A stretch of DNA of 36,781 nucleotides from Lutibacter sp. (GTDB lineage: Bacteria; Bacteroidota; Bacteroidia; Flavobacteriales; Flavobacteriaceae), in the NCBI GenBank assembly GCA_003516285.1, contig DPCK01000021.1:1-36781 (forward strand), in the 5' to 3' direction. Position 1 is the stretch's first letter, and each line of letters begins with the position of its first letter. Under the pieces are notes generated by a model that was not told the origin of the DNA, searched no databases, and saw nothing but the letters and a program-made list of their open reading frames with translations. The translations under genes were made by a program, and so were the position numbers. Below are positions 1 to 8,035 of this stretch, one piece after another.

Positions 1-174
1 TTTAAATATCATATTTGTTAGAATTTAGCAATTTTTTATGCGCATTGTTGCAAAATGTGGTTTTTAGTTCAAATTTTGTTCTTTAAGTTCTAAATTTAAT
101 CTGACCATTTTTCAATCAGTTTAATGATTGTAAAATCTGGAATATTTGTCGGTTTTTTACAATTTTCATTTTTT

Positions 175-497
175 GGTTTTCCGTTTCAATAATCACGTTC
201 AATTTGTAAAAAGTCGGAACTTTCTCTGTTTGTTAAAAACTTGAATTGGAAAAATTCTCTTTCTGTTAGGTTTTCCGTTTCAATAATCGCGTTCAATTTT
301 TAAGAAGTCGGAACTTTCTCTGTTTGTTGAAAACTTGAATTTGAAAAACTCACTTTCTATTTTGGTTTTCCGTTTCAATTTGTAAAAAGTCAAAACTTTC
401 TCTGTTTACTAAAAAATTGAATTGGAAAAATTCATTTTCTGTTTTGGATTTCCGTTTCAATTTGTAAAAACTCTGATCTTTCTCTGTTTGTTAAAAT
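175..497. repeat. Degenerate tandem repeat array (about 95, 95, 82 bp plus a partial unit)
   Basis: Four consecutive units begin with GGTTTTCCGTTTCAAT or a close variant, at 175, 269, 364 and 446. Each continues through blocks resembling TTTGTAAAAAGTCGGAAC, TTTCTCTGTTTGTTAAAA and GAATTGGAAAAATTC. The third and fourth units lack the AATAATCrCGTTCAA block, and the fourth fades out near 497. Units touch directly, with no unique spacers, so this is not a CRISPR array. Stops occur in the reverse frames I checked. The array lies 170 bp beyond the 3' end of the leftward tyrosine recombinase at 665-1855. I see no gene in 1-664. Confidence 0.8.
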
Positions 498-664
498 TGT
501 TTTTTTTAAATGTTTTCTTTCTGTTTTCTGTTTATTTCTCAATTTTCAAAATCACTAAAATTTGTCTTTTTTGTTTTAAAATTTCGACAGTTTCTTGTTT
601 AGCTGAATTTTTTTCTGGCATTAAAGGCAACTGGTTATATCATTTCAAATGTAACTGTTTAAAA

Positions 665-1855
665 TCAATAATTCCCGGATAACCGTATATTATTGTTATT
701 TTTATCCGCATCAGACATGCTTTTTAACGCCAAATCCAGCGGACTCTCAATTTTCAGCAAATCCTTCTTCGTAACGTGCGTATAAATCATCGTCGTTTCT
801 GGTTTCGCGTGACCAAGGAGTTCCTGTATGTATCTTAAATCAATCCCATTTTCCAACAGATGCGTCGCATAACTGTGCCTTAAAGTATGCGGCGTAACGT
901 TTTTGTTAATTTTTGCAAGCTTGCTGGCCCTGTGTAAAAACGCCCTGATGCTTTCCGCACTGTATGCTTGATAAGGTTTTCCTTCAACAAAATAATAATC
1001 AGGCCTGTAACTCATCAAATAATTATTCATTAAAGGTATAATGCTCTCCGCCAAAATCACATTCCTATCCTTGCGTCCTTTGCTGTTTTTAACCAAAATT
1101 TGCCTGCGGTCAACATCAATATGGGCCAATTGCAAACCCAACAACTCACTTATGCGCAAGCCGGCCGAATAAATCATCGCCAAAACCGCCCTGTGTTTTA
1201 AATTTTTAGTGTAACGCAACAAATCAATCACCTCCTCTTTCGACAAAACCGTCGGCAAAATCATACTTTTTTTAGGCCGCTGCAGCTCAAGTTCCACAAT
1301 TTTACATTCCGGATAAAACGCTTTAAGCAATTTTATGGCACTCACAAACTGCCTGTGCGTGCTAATGCTGTATTTTTTCGGAATAAAAACAGCCTCAATA
1401 AACTGCTCAACATCACGGTTCGATACATCAGTTAAACACCTGTCATTTAAATAATTAAAAAAATCGGCAATAAACAATGAGTACGTTTTAACCGTGCTTT
1501 CACTGTAGCATTTCCCTGTCAAATAGCTCGAATATGATTTAAGAACCTCCCTGTTTTCATCCGATATCGATCTTTCTCGATGTCTAATAAAATCCTTCAA
1601 ATGATTATTGTAAACCGAATTGTCCAATTTAAAAACAACATCATTTTTAAGCGTTTCTTTAATAAATTGCACATTTTCCTCAGTAAAATCAGTATACCAG
1701 CCGCGCAAAGTTTTGCTCCAAAGGTAACCTTCAATTTTCCTGATTTTCGCAATAATCAAATCATTATACGCAAACACCAGCAACAACCGAACTTTATTTC
1801 GATGCTTAACTTTCTTCAGCAAAAGCGTAATTGGTTTTTTAGATTCGTTTTCCAT
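665..1855 (-). CDS. XerC/XerD-like tyrosine site-specific recombinase
   Basis: This 396-aa protein should cut and rejoin DNA through a covalent 3'-phosphotyrosine intermediate. All the tyrosine-recombinase catalytic residues are visible: R234 (AGLRISE), K259 or K262 (SKGRKDR), H323-x-x-R326 (HTLRHSYATH), H349 (LLGHA) and nucleophile Y358 (MIYTHV). A SAM-like core-binding domain covers roughly residues 100-190. The first ~95 residues are an N-terminal extension absent from minimal XerC/D and may bind DNA. The ATG at 1855 sits only 8 nt after a perfect TATATTTG -7 element, so the mRNA may be nearly leaderless. The gene is solitary, with a tandem repeat array just past its 3' end. It could serve a resident XerCD-type site, an invertible locus or an older mobile element; the neighbours do not decide. 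It is not the Arm5/SAM5 type found at 2962. Confidence 0.9.
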   Translation of the reverse strand: MENESKKPITLLLKKVKHRNKVRLLLVFAYNDLIIAKIRKIEGYLWSKTLRGWYTDFTEENVQFIKETLKNDVVFKLDNSVYNNHLKDFIRHRERSISDENREVLKSYSSYLTGKCYSESTVKTYSLFIADFFNYLNDRCLTDVSNRDVEQFIEAVFIPKKYSISTHRQFVSAIKLLKAFYPECKIVELELQRPKKSMILPTVLSKEEVIDLLRYTKNLKHRAVLAMIYSAGLRISELLGLQLAHIDVDRRQILVKNSKGRKDRNVILAESIIPLMNNYLMSYRPDYYFVEGKPYQAYSAESIRAFLHRASKLAKINKNVTPHTLRHSYATHLLENGIDLRYIQELLGHAKPETTMIYTHVTKKDLLKIESPLDLALKSMSDADKNNNNIRLSGNY

Positions 1856-1862
1856 AGCACAT

Positions 1863-1870
1863 CAAATATA
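1863..1870 (-). promoter_or_regulatory. -7 promoter element of the XerC/D-like gene
   Basis: On the minus strand this reads TATATTTG, an exact match to the Bacteroidota TAnnTTTG element. It lies 7 nt before the ATG, so the expected transcription start falls almost on the start codon. The best upstream TTTG sits about 23 nt away, longer than the usual 19-21. Confidence 0.5.
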
Positions 1871-1921
1871 CACTTTTTAAGTAATAAAAAGCACAAATCA
1901 AATTAAATTGCAATCTGCAGT

Positions 1922-1965
1922 TGCTGAGCGAAGTCGAAGCAGGGCGTTCCCCGCCAACTGGCGGG
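1922..1965. repeat. REP-like palindrome plus GC-rich hairpin
   Basis: TGCTGAGCGAAGTCGAAGCA (1922-1941) belongs to the CTGAGC..GTCGAAG repeat family seen at several other places here. It is followed by a hairpin with CCCGCCA and TGGCGGG arms (1950-1965). Both lie in the 1.1-kb spacer between the two recombinase genes. Confidence 0.6.
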
Positions 1966-2034
1966 TCGGGCTTTCACTACTCGCTTTTTTTAGTTGCAAA
2001 AAGCAACAAAAAAATAGCTCAAACACTTAGTTTA

Positions 2035-2054
2035 CCCTGAGCGCAGCCGAAGGG
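2035..2054. repeat. REP-like palindrome
   Basis: CCCTGAGCGCAGCCGAAGGG is an imperfect palindrome of the same family as those at 1922, 6776, 12999 and 22130. Confidence 0.6.
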
Positions 2055-2106
2055 TTCAATCCCTAACGCAGTTTATCCTAAAAATCCAAAATATAATTGT
2101 TACCCC

Positions 2107-2310
2107 GTCATCCTGAACTCGTTTCAGGACCTCATGAAAAGAACCCAAAACATCCTGGCCAACAATTCAATTGATAATTTTAAAATAAACAACTCAAATT
2201 ACAATAATAACCGCGTCATCCTGAACTTGTTTCAGGATCTCATGAAAAGAACCCAAAAACATCCTGGCCAACAATTCAATTGATAATTTTAAAACACAAA
2301 ACTCAAATTC
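2107..2310. repeat. 108-bp tandem duplication carrying REP-like hairpins
   Basis: The unit at 2107-2214 is repeated from 2215 to about 2310 with few changes. Each copy opens with GTCA plus the palindrome TCCTGAAC(T)(C/T)GTTTCAGGA (2111-2129 and 2219-2237), then runs through CTCATGAAAAGAACCC and CAACAATTCAATTGATAA. The close match suggests a recent duplication. No ORF is associated. Confidence 0.85.
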
Positions 2311-2341
2311 ACTCAAATCACAAACCCTTTATCGTAAGTAT

Positions 2342-2440
2342 AATATTTCAAAAGCGTTAAAAATTTTTGAAGCCTTGGAGAAAATTTAGCTTTTGAAATA
2401 TGGTTTTTAAAGAGCGATTTTTTCAATCGATCTTTAAAAA
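2342..2440. other. Two consecutive inverted repeats in the intergenic spacer
   Basis: The first has perfect 13-bp arms, ATATTTCAAAAGC (2343-2355) and GCTTTTGAAATAT (2389-2401), with a 33-nt loop. The second has 16-nt arms with one mismatch, TTTTTAAAGAGCGATT (2404-2419) and AATCGATCTTTAAAAA (2425-2440). They lie 2 bp apart. They might be a structured RNA, a terminator pair or a recombination site. From here to 2773 I see no gene. Confidence 0.6.
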
Positions 2441-2691
2441 ATACCTAACGAGAAAGTGCCTTTTCTTTTGGTTCGTTTTCTTTGTGCAAGACAAACCGAC
2501 AAAGGAGGTTCACGAACACCAAAAAAACAATAAAAAATGGTGAGTAAAGAAAATGAACAGAAACATAATTGGATAGCCAATGCCGCAACAAAAGAAAAAT
2601 CAATCATTTCTTTGCCAAAACAGCCATTTTAGCCTTTTTTTATCCGCACAACACCAGTCATAACGGGGGCTCAAGGGGTGAAAATGGGGGG

Positions 2692-2707
2692 ATACTCCAT
2701 AGATAGT
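2692..2707. other. Candidate left attachment site
   Basis: ATACTCCATAGATAGT recurs as ATACTCCATACATAGT at 36367-36382 in the same orientation, matching 15 of 16 bases. The related string TCCATACATACTCCAT follows at once here, so the exact core is ambiguous. The site is 255 bp before the integrase start, where a left att site would be expected. The match is short enough to be chance. Confidence 0.3.
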
Positions 2708-2773
2708 CCATACATACTCCATTTATACGCAACTTTTTCCTGAAACCGCCTTTTTGCACTGAATGTGCCGTAT

Positions 2774-2905
2774 TTATTGACTTTTCAATTTTAGAAAGCT
2801 AAATATAATGCATCGAAAAGCAATGAAATCCTTGTTTAGTTGTACCAATTGTTGTACCTTAGTATCGCGTTGCACCCGTTTGAAAACCCCTATTTTACTG
2901 AACAT
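2774..2905 (-). CDS. Possible 43-aa basic peptide opposite the integrase leader
   Basis: A 43-codon leftward frame opens at an ATG at 2905 and closes with TAA at 2774. The product begins MFSKIGVFKRVQ, is rich in Lys, Arg and Gln, and has a short hydrophobic patch near the C-terminus (CIIFSFL). A consensus leftward promoter ends at 2927, which predicts a leader of about 15 nt. The frame also contains the two TTGTACC repeats. It matches no family I recognise. It could instead be a chance frame within a regulatory RNA or an integrase-binding region. The promoter is the only reason to list it. Confidence 0.25.
   Translation of the reverse strand: MFSKIGVFKRVQRDTKVQQLVQLNKDFIAFRCIIFSFLKLKSQ
2840..2858. 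repeat. Paired TTGTACC motifs, possible integrase arm sites
   Basis: TTGTACC occurs at 2840-2846 and 2852-2858, one helical turn apart, and GTACAA in reverse at 2935-2940. Two TTGTACT copies 11 bp apart lie at 36288-36305 near the other putative end. Paired, helically phased repeats are typical of recombinase arm-type sites. The motif is short, so this is only suggestive. Confidence 0.3.
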
Positions 2906-2926
2906 TCACCCCTATGCACCGCTTTA

Positions 2927-2957
2927 CAAATATAGTACAACATTTCTAAATTTCAAA
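2927..2957 (-). promoter_or_regulatory. Consensus leftward Bacteroidota promoter
   Basis: On the minus strand, TTTG (2957-2954) is followed after exactly 19 nt by TATATTTG (2934-2927). This matches both consensus elements at the preferred spacing. It lies immediately before the integrase ATG (2962) but faces away from it, so transcription would start near 2920 and run toward the XerC/D-like gene. Confidence 0.6.
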
Positions 2958-2961
2958 TTTT

Positions 2962-4179
2962 ATGGCATCTATCAAACTTATCTTGCGTAAACATCAATTA
3001 GATCAAACCGGACATTGCCCGCTTTATATCCGAATTATAAAAGACAGAAAAACGAAATTTATCACTGCTGGAGTAAAACTCAAAGAGAGCGAATGGGATG
3101 AGGGAAAACAGAGAGTAAAAAAGAACCATTCCAACAGTGCCAGGATGAATGCCTCATTATCCCAAAAAGTTGCTGATGCTGAAGGACAGGTTGCCGATAT
3201 GGAAAGAAAGATAAAAACCGTATCAGTCAAAAAACTAAAAGAAGCCATAAAGGGCAAGGAAGTCCCAAACTTTTTCGAGTATGCCCTTAAACAATTAGAG
3301 AAAATCAAAAAAACGCTGTCCTATTCAACTTATATATCCTATTCAACTCATATTAATAAGTTAGAAACCTACAATAAATCTAAAGATCTGTATTTTGATG
3401 AAATCACCGTAGAATTCTTAAACAACTATAAATTTTATTTGGGGAACACCTTAAAAAACAATGAGACAACCCAACGACATTCCATAATTGTTCTGGGAAC
3501 CATCTTTAGACACGCCATAAAAGAAGATGTAATTGCGGAAACAATGTATCCTTTCAATAAGCTGACACTTAAATTTAGCGCCGCTAAACGTTTGTTTTTG
3601 AACAAAGCTCAAATAGACGATTTAACCAATTTGAATTTGGGTGAAAATAAAAAATCCATACTGTGGAGGGATTTATTCTTGTTTTCAATTTACGCTGGAG
3701 GTTTACGTTTCAGTGATGTGCTGGAAATGCAATATTCCAACTACAACCAGGCGGAAAGTAAAATCAATAAACTCATTCGCAAAACAGGAAGAATGCACCA
3801 GTTCAAAATTGGAAAAGTGGCCATTGATATCTTGGAAAAATACCATAAAAAAGATGCCAAACACGATGACTATCTTTTTCCGATTTTACAAAACAAAGAA
3901 GGCTATGAGAAATTCGAATCAATCCGTTATTCAGAAACAGCTAAATACAATAAGCTCGCCAATTCCCATTTAAAAAGTATGGGAGAAAAATTGAAACTTC
4001 CTTTCGGACTCTCATTTCATTTAAGCCGCCACACTTTTGCCACCAATGCCTTAAATAATGGAATGAGAATTGAGCACGTTTCAAAGTTGATGGATCACAG
4101 CGACATCGGTACAACGCAGATTTATGCCAAAATCATTAGTGAAGAACTGGACAAAGCGGTTGATAATTTTATTTATTAA
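2962..4179 (+). CDS. Tyrosine integrase of a Bacteroidota mobile element (Arm5/SAM5 type)
   Basis: This 405-aa integrase is the likely recombinase of the island. An arm-binding domain of the Bacteroidota type spans residues 1-85 and begins MASIKLILRKHQ. A SAM-like core-binding domain follows at about 100-200 and the catalytic domain at about 210-400. Catalytic residues are intact: R249 (GGLRFSD), a Lys in the KTGRMHQFKIGK stretch, H353-x-x-R356 (HLSRHTFAT), H379 (LMDHSD) and Y388 (QIYAKI). The ATG at 2962 fits the usual N-terminus of the family. The gene is followed at 4472 by a mobile-element protein and at 5504 by an excisionase-like HTH gene, a standard order for Bacteroidota integrative elements. 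The ~290 bp after it hold nothing I can identify. Confidence 0.93.
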   Translation: MASIKLILRKHQLDQTGHCPLYIRIIKDRKTKFITAGVKLKESEWDEGKQRVKKNHSNSARMNASLSQKVADAEGQVADMERKIKTVSVKKLKEAIKGKEVPNFFEYALKQLEKIKKTLSYSTYISYSTHINKLETYNKSKDLYFDEITVEFLNNYKFYLGNTLKNNETTQRHSIIVLGTIFRHAIKEDVIAETMYPFNKLTLKFSAAKRLFLNKAQIDDLTNLNLGENKKSILWRDLFLFSIYAGGLRFSDVLEMQYSNYNQAESKINKLIRKTGRMHQFKIGKVAIDILEKYHKKDAKHDDYLFPILQNKEGYEKFESIRYSETAKYNKLANSHLKSMGEKLKLPFGLSFHLSRHTFATNALNNGMRIEHVSKLMDHSDIGTTQIYAKIISEELDKAVDNFIY

Positions 4180-4471
4180 TTCAGTATTTATTTAGAGCTG
4201 CACTTGATATTATCGAGCAACAATCATATACCTGTTAAATTGTTAATAACTTAATCCAAAACCCTTTAACAAAGCTTTTTATTTATATCTACATTTACAT
4301 TGAAGAAGATTAGTAAATTCCAAAGCATTTAAAATGAGGAAGAAACGATTTATAGTTGAAAACACTATAACTCGTTAAAAATTGCAGGTAAACGTAAACT
4401 ATTAATTGCCTTTAAAGTCACAATGAAACATCTAAATAAAATAGGATTATTTGAATTCTCAGGATCAAAAT

Positions 4472-5359
4472 ATGCAAACTGCTCCATTTGTAGAATTATT
4501 GGCAGTGCCGGCGGCGCTGGCCAAAAATCCTGTATTTGATATTATTATAGATGAAAAAATTACGCTTCAGAATTATTGCAACGCTTTAATTGAAAAAACC
4601 TTTACACTTCGACAATCAGACTTTCCGGCTTTTATAGACTACCAATCCGGACAGGTTAAAAATACCATCGTATGGTTAAACAAATTTGAAAAGTTACTGG
4701 CCAATAATCAAGATGAATTCATTTTAAGAAAGGTTTTGTGTCGTTTTACCAAACTTATGAATCTAGTTGAACACAAACGAAAGGAAGTGCAATCTTCGCC
4801 CGTAAAAGCCCTTAAAATTAAAACCCCGAAAAGGTTAATCAATGCCACTTCTGATGATCGCTATTTTTCATATTTTGAAGTTAAAAATCATATTGAAACA
4901 TTGCCAAACTTCAGCGAAAAACTAATTTATTTAACCCAGGAAGCTTTTGCATACAAGCAAGCAGATAAATTTTCAATAAATACAACGTTGCAGGCGTACG
5001 ACGAACAATGCAACCATCAAATTGAGCATTTGCAAACACTTCGCAAAATGCGTGCTGACTATGAAAAAGAGCAGCGAGAGAATTTAGAAAATGTACTATT
5101 GGAAAAGGCAACAACTTTCAAAATCCGTATCAATGGTCCAATTAATATTTTAACTGATGTTTACAAACAAATGATGAATTCACCAAAGTCGAATGGAAAA
5201 ACATACATCAGTCATTCCATAAAGGACATCACAAAATTCATTTGCGCCAACTATTTAGACGAGCTTGGAAATGAACTTTCTCCGAACACAATTCGCACCT
5301 ATTTATCTCCGACAAGGAATGATAAAGACCCAAATAATGACACTAAAATTTGGATATAG
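4472..5359 (+). CDS. Mobile-element protein of unknown function, distantly RteC-like C-terminus
   Basis: This is a soluble protein of about 295 aa with no signal peptide. It starts at the ATG at 4472; a TTG at 4451 would add seven residues and a stop lies just before that. The middle is charged and helical (EKEQRENLENVLLEKA). The C-terminal ~75 residues contain phrases such as GPINILTDVYKQMM and HSIKDITKFICANYLDE, followed by LSPNTIRTYLSP. This resembles the small winged-helix-like end of proteins coded next to Bacteroidota integrases, including RteC-type regulators, but the likeness is weak. It lies between the integrase and the HTH gene and ends at its own terminator (5423-5463). A role in control of excision or replication is inference from position. 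Confidence 0.75.
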   Translation: MQTAPFVELLAVPAALAKNPVFDIIIDEKITLQNYCNALIEKTFTLRQSDFPAFIDYQSGQVKNTIVWLNKFEKLLANNQDEFILRKVLCRFTKLMNLVEHKRKEVQSSPVKALKIKTPKRLINATSDDRYFSYFEVKNHIETLPNFSEKLIYLTQEAFAYKQADKFSINTTLQAYDEQCNHQIEHLQTLRKMRADYEKEQRENLENVLLEKATTFKIRINGPINILTDVYKQMMNSPKSNGKTYISHSIKDITKFICANYLDELGNELSPNTIRTYLSPTRNDKDPNNDTKIWI

Positions 5360-5422
5360 TCACATTTTTCCTAAAATGAACATTTCAGCGATTCAATACC
5401 CATAAGGTCTGAAAAACTATTT

Positions 5423-5463
5423 AGTCGCATACGACCAGATAATACCTGTGCGACTTTTTTTTA
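5423..5463 (+). terminator. Rho-independent terminator
   Basis: Perfect 7-bp arms AGTCGCA (5423-5429) and TGCGACT (5449-5455) enclose a 19-nt loop and are followed by a run of T. It ends the transcript of the 4472 gene and separates it from the HTH gene. Confidence 0.75.
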
Positions 5464-5503
5464 ATTCTTCCATTTGCACCATAACAATTAAAAAACTTTA
5501 AAA

Positions 5504-5785
5504 ATGGATGCAATTATCTTCACAAAAGACCAATTTTCGGATCTAATGAGCAAATTAGACACAATTCAAAATCAAATCAGTTTTAAGGCCAATCCAAAAA
5601 AAGAAATCTATTTGGACAACCTGGAATTCCTAACCCTCTTAAAAATCTCAAAACGAACTGCGCAAACCTGGAGAGATGAAGGCAAAATTTCCTTTAGCCA
5701 GGTGGGCAGCAAAATCTACTACAAATTATCAGACGTTGAAAAGTTGATGCAGGAGCATTACAACAAAGCTTTCAAAAGCAGATAA
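5504..5785 (+). CDS. Excisionase-like helix-turn-helix protein
   Basis: This 93-aa protein has a C-terminal helix-turn-helix of the MerR/excisionase (HTH_17) type. The diagnostic stretch runs from about residue 40 (LDNLEFLTLLKISKRTAQTW) through DEGKISFSQVGSKIYY to SDVEKLM. The N-terminal ~35 residues are helical (SKLDTIQNQIS) and may dimerise. Genes like this sit beside integrases and VirE/VapE-type replication genes in Bacteroidota islands, where they act as a directionality factor or a small regulator. The start is the ATG after AAAACTTTAAAA. It lies 144 bp after the previous gene and 130 bp before the primase-helicase gene, and a GC-rich hairpin lies in the latter gap. Excision versus repression cannot be told from sequence. 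Confidence 0.85.
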   Translation: MDAIIFTKDQFSDLMSKLDTIQNQISFKANPKKEIYLDNLEFLTLLKISKRTAQTWRDEGKISFSQVGSKIYYKLSDVEKLMQEHYNKAFKSR

Positions 5786-5841
5786 AATAAGCTGCTGCAA
5801 CGGAACCTGCGAAGCTTGTATCTGCAAAGCAATCCCTGTTT

Positions 5842-5858
5842 CCCCTCCTTCGGAGGGG
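5842..5858. repeat. GC-rich hairpin (CCCCTCC..GGAGGGG)
   Basis: A perfect 7-bp stem with a TTC loop, followed by GTGCACAAAGGGCGGAGT. A close relative (CCCTCTCC..GGAGAGGG) lies at 8114-8132. Together they flank the primase-helicase gene. Confidence 0.6.
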
Positions 5859-5915
5859 TGCACAAAGGGCGGAGTCTCCAAAAAAACTTTAAACCTAAAA
5901 CTTTAAAAAACGATT

Positions 5916-8006
5916 ATGGTAACCATTTTCAAAAACTTCAACGAAGTAGTTGAACACAAATCAATTCCGGTAATTTTGGAAGAAATACGCACCGGAAAAT
6001 ACAAACACGCCATTGTTTACTTACGCAAATCTTTGGCCGAAAAGAAGGAAGAAGCGTACAACAAAGCCAAAAAATCACTCTTGGCATTCACGCCTTCCGG
6101 CAAATTTGTTGGCGGCAGAAAAATGGAATTCTTGGCTGAATATTCCAAAACCATCATTTTAGACATCGATAAATTAAGCAAGGAAGACCTAACAAAAGCC
6201 AGTCATTTAGCCAATCAGTCCGAGTTTACATATGCCAGTTTCATCAGTCCGTCTGGAAACGGTTTAAAAATTTTGGTGAAAATTGATACGCCAAAAACCG
6301 AACACAAAGAAACGTTTCTTTTGGTCCAGGCACATTATGAAAAATTCCTGAATCTGTCCATCGACAAATCCGGAAAAGACATCACCCGACTATGTTTCTA
6401 TGCTGCAGATGAAAACTTATATTTCAATCCCGAAGCTTCCGTTTTTGCGAGCGTAGAGGAGCAATCTGCCCTAGTGAATGAAGTGAATACGTTAAAATCT
6501 ACTGACATTGGATCTTCGACTTTAGACTTTAGACTGCTCTATGAGCATTGCATAAAATTTACCGAAAAAAAAGTTCAATATGTGAGTGGTAGTCGCAACG
6601 TTTTTGTACATCAATTAGCCTGTAATATGAACCGAAAAGCGGTGCCATTAGAAACAACTTTGGGTTATCTTTTAACCGATTTTGGCTATGACGACAAGGA
6701 AGTAACCCTAGCTGTGAATAGTGCCTATGGAAACATCCAGGAATTCGGAAAAAGCGAAACATCTAAGAAGTGTCACCCTGAGTCTGTCGAAGGGCAAAAA
6801 CCAACAACCATTTTAAATGATGAAGACGACGAGGACAAACCAAAACCAACCCAAATCGACCGTCTGGAGCTGTTTTTATCCAACAAATACATCTTCCGGC
6901 ATAACATTGTTTCTGGCAAATTAGAGTTTCAATATTTCGGAAAAAGAAAGTGGAATGTAATGAACGATTTTATAGAAAATTCAATGCTGCGGGAATGTCT
7001 AAAAGCACGAATCAGAACAAACCTGTCGGCATTAAGAAACTTGCTGAACTCCGATTTTTGTCCGCTCTTTAATCCCTTTGAGGATTACTTCAATAATTTA
7101 CCCCAATACGATGAAAAAGAAGATTACATCACGCAATTAGCCGACACGATAACAACAACCAAGCAAGATCTTTGGCAACAATGTTTTAAAAAATGGCTGG
7201 TGGCAATGGTAGGCTGTGTATTGGATGAAAAAGTAATCAATCACACCGTAATTGTTTTCAGTGGCAAACAGGGATTGGGAAAAACAACCTGGGTGGAGAA
7301 ACTGGTACCAAGACCTTTGAAAGAATATTTATTTTCCGGTACCATAAACCCAAACAACAAAGATACCTTGGTGCAGTTGTCAGAATGTATGCTGATTAAT
7401 TTGGACGAGTTGGAAAACCTAAACCGTTCCGAGATCGGTTCTCTCAAAGAAATCATCACCAAAACCCAAATCCGGATGCGAAAAGCTTACGGACACAACA
7501 ATGAAACGATGCCACGCAGGGCATCCTTTGCCGGAAGTGTCAATACTGCCCAATTCTTAAACGACACAACCGGTAGCAGAAGATTCCTTTGTTTTGAATT
7601 GGAAGGCATCCAATACCAACACAAAGTGGACATCAACCTGGCATATTCACAAGCGTTATTCCTTTTTAAAAGTGGATTCAGACATTGGTTTGACCAGGAA
7701 GAAATTAAATCGATTACCGAAAATAACGAACAGTACCAGCTGCACAGCCCGGAAGAAGAATTGCTGTTAACCTGGTTTGATCCTTGCGAAAGAGAAAAGG
7801 CAAACATTTATCTCAATGCTTCTCAAATCGCCGCCAAACTGGCTGAAAAAGCCAAGATTAACATCACAGAGGGCACCATTAATAAGTTAGGGAAAGCACT
7901 TAAAAAACACAATTTCATTCGATTAAAAAAGAACGGAATCGCAGTTTATGCTTTACTGGAAAAAACTTGGGAAGAAGTAGATTATAGAAACAAGGCTATA
8001 GAATAA
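5916..8006 (+). CDS. VirE/BT4734-type primase with VapE-like helicase domain
   Basis: This 696-aa protein probably starts replication of the mobile element. Residues 1-190 resemble the BT4734/VirE N-terminal primase-like domain, with the acidic KTIILDIDKL strand and ISPSGNGLKILVKI. After a linker, residues ~310-640 resemble a VapE-type superfamily-3 ATPase: Walker A GKQGLGKT (450-457), LINLDELENL as the acidic strand, and the GSVNTAQFLNDTTGSRRF stretch with its arginine-finger region. A winged-helix-like tail follows. The linker holds an in-frame REP-like palindrome that codes for CHPESVEGQ (286-294), which looks like a tolerated insertion. Such proteins are common in Bacteroidota islands that lack conjugation genes, which fits this locus. 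The ATG at 5916 follows an A-rich leader. Confidence 0.88.
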   Translation: MVTIFKNFNEVVEHKSIPVILEEIRTGKYKHAIVYLRKSLAEKKEEAYNKAKKSLLAFTPSGKFVGGRKMEFLAEYSKTIILDIDKLSKEDLTKASHLANQSEFTYASFISPSGNGLKILVKIDTPKTEHKETFLLVQAHYEKFLNLSIDKSGKDITRLCFYAADENLYFNPEASVFASVEEQSALVNEVNTLKSTDIGSSTLDFRLLYEHCIKFTEKKVQYVSGSRNVFVHQLACNMNRKAVPLETTLGYLLTDFGYDDKEVTLAVNSAYGNIQEFGKSETSKKCHPESVEGQKPTTILNDEDDEDKPKPTQIDRLELFLSNKYIFRHNIVSGKLEFQYFGKRKWNVMNDFIENSMLRECLKARIRTNLSALRNLLNSDFCPLFNPFEDYFNNLPQYDEKEDYITQLADTITTTKQDLWQQCFKKWLVAMVGCVLDEKVINHTVIVFSGKQGLGKTTWVEKLVPRPLKEYLFSGTINPNNKDTLVQLSECMLINLDELENLNRSEIGSLKEIITKTQIRMRKAYGHNNETMPRRASFAGSVNTAQFLNDTTGSRRFLCFELEGIQYQHKVDINLAYSQALFLFKSGFRHWFDQEEIKSITENNEQYQLHSPEEELLLTWFDPCEREKANIYLNASQIAAKLAEKAKINITEGTINKLGKALKKHNFIRLKKNGIAVYALLEKTWEEVDYRNKAIE
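6771..6794. repeat. REP-like palindrome inside the primase-helicase gene
   Basis: GTCA plus CCCTGAGTCTGTCGAAGGG (core 6776-6794) matches the intergenic repeat family at 12999, 2035 and 22130. Here it lies within an open reading frame, in the linker between the two domains, and keeps the frame. Confidence 0.75.
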
Positions 8007-8035
8007 AAAATCCAAATTAATAAATTGGTGTTTTG

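Noticed and set aside
175..497. CRISPR array
   Set aside because: Repeats touch each other, diverge along their whole length and have no unique spacers; no cas genes are present.
422..682. 86-codon forward frame
   Set aside because: It begins in the tandem repeat array, overlaps the end of the recombinase gene and codes for low-complexity Phe/Leu-rich sequence.
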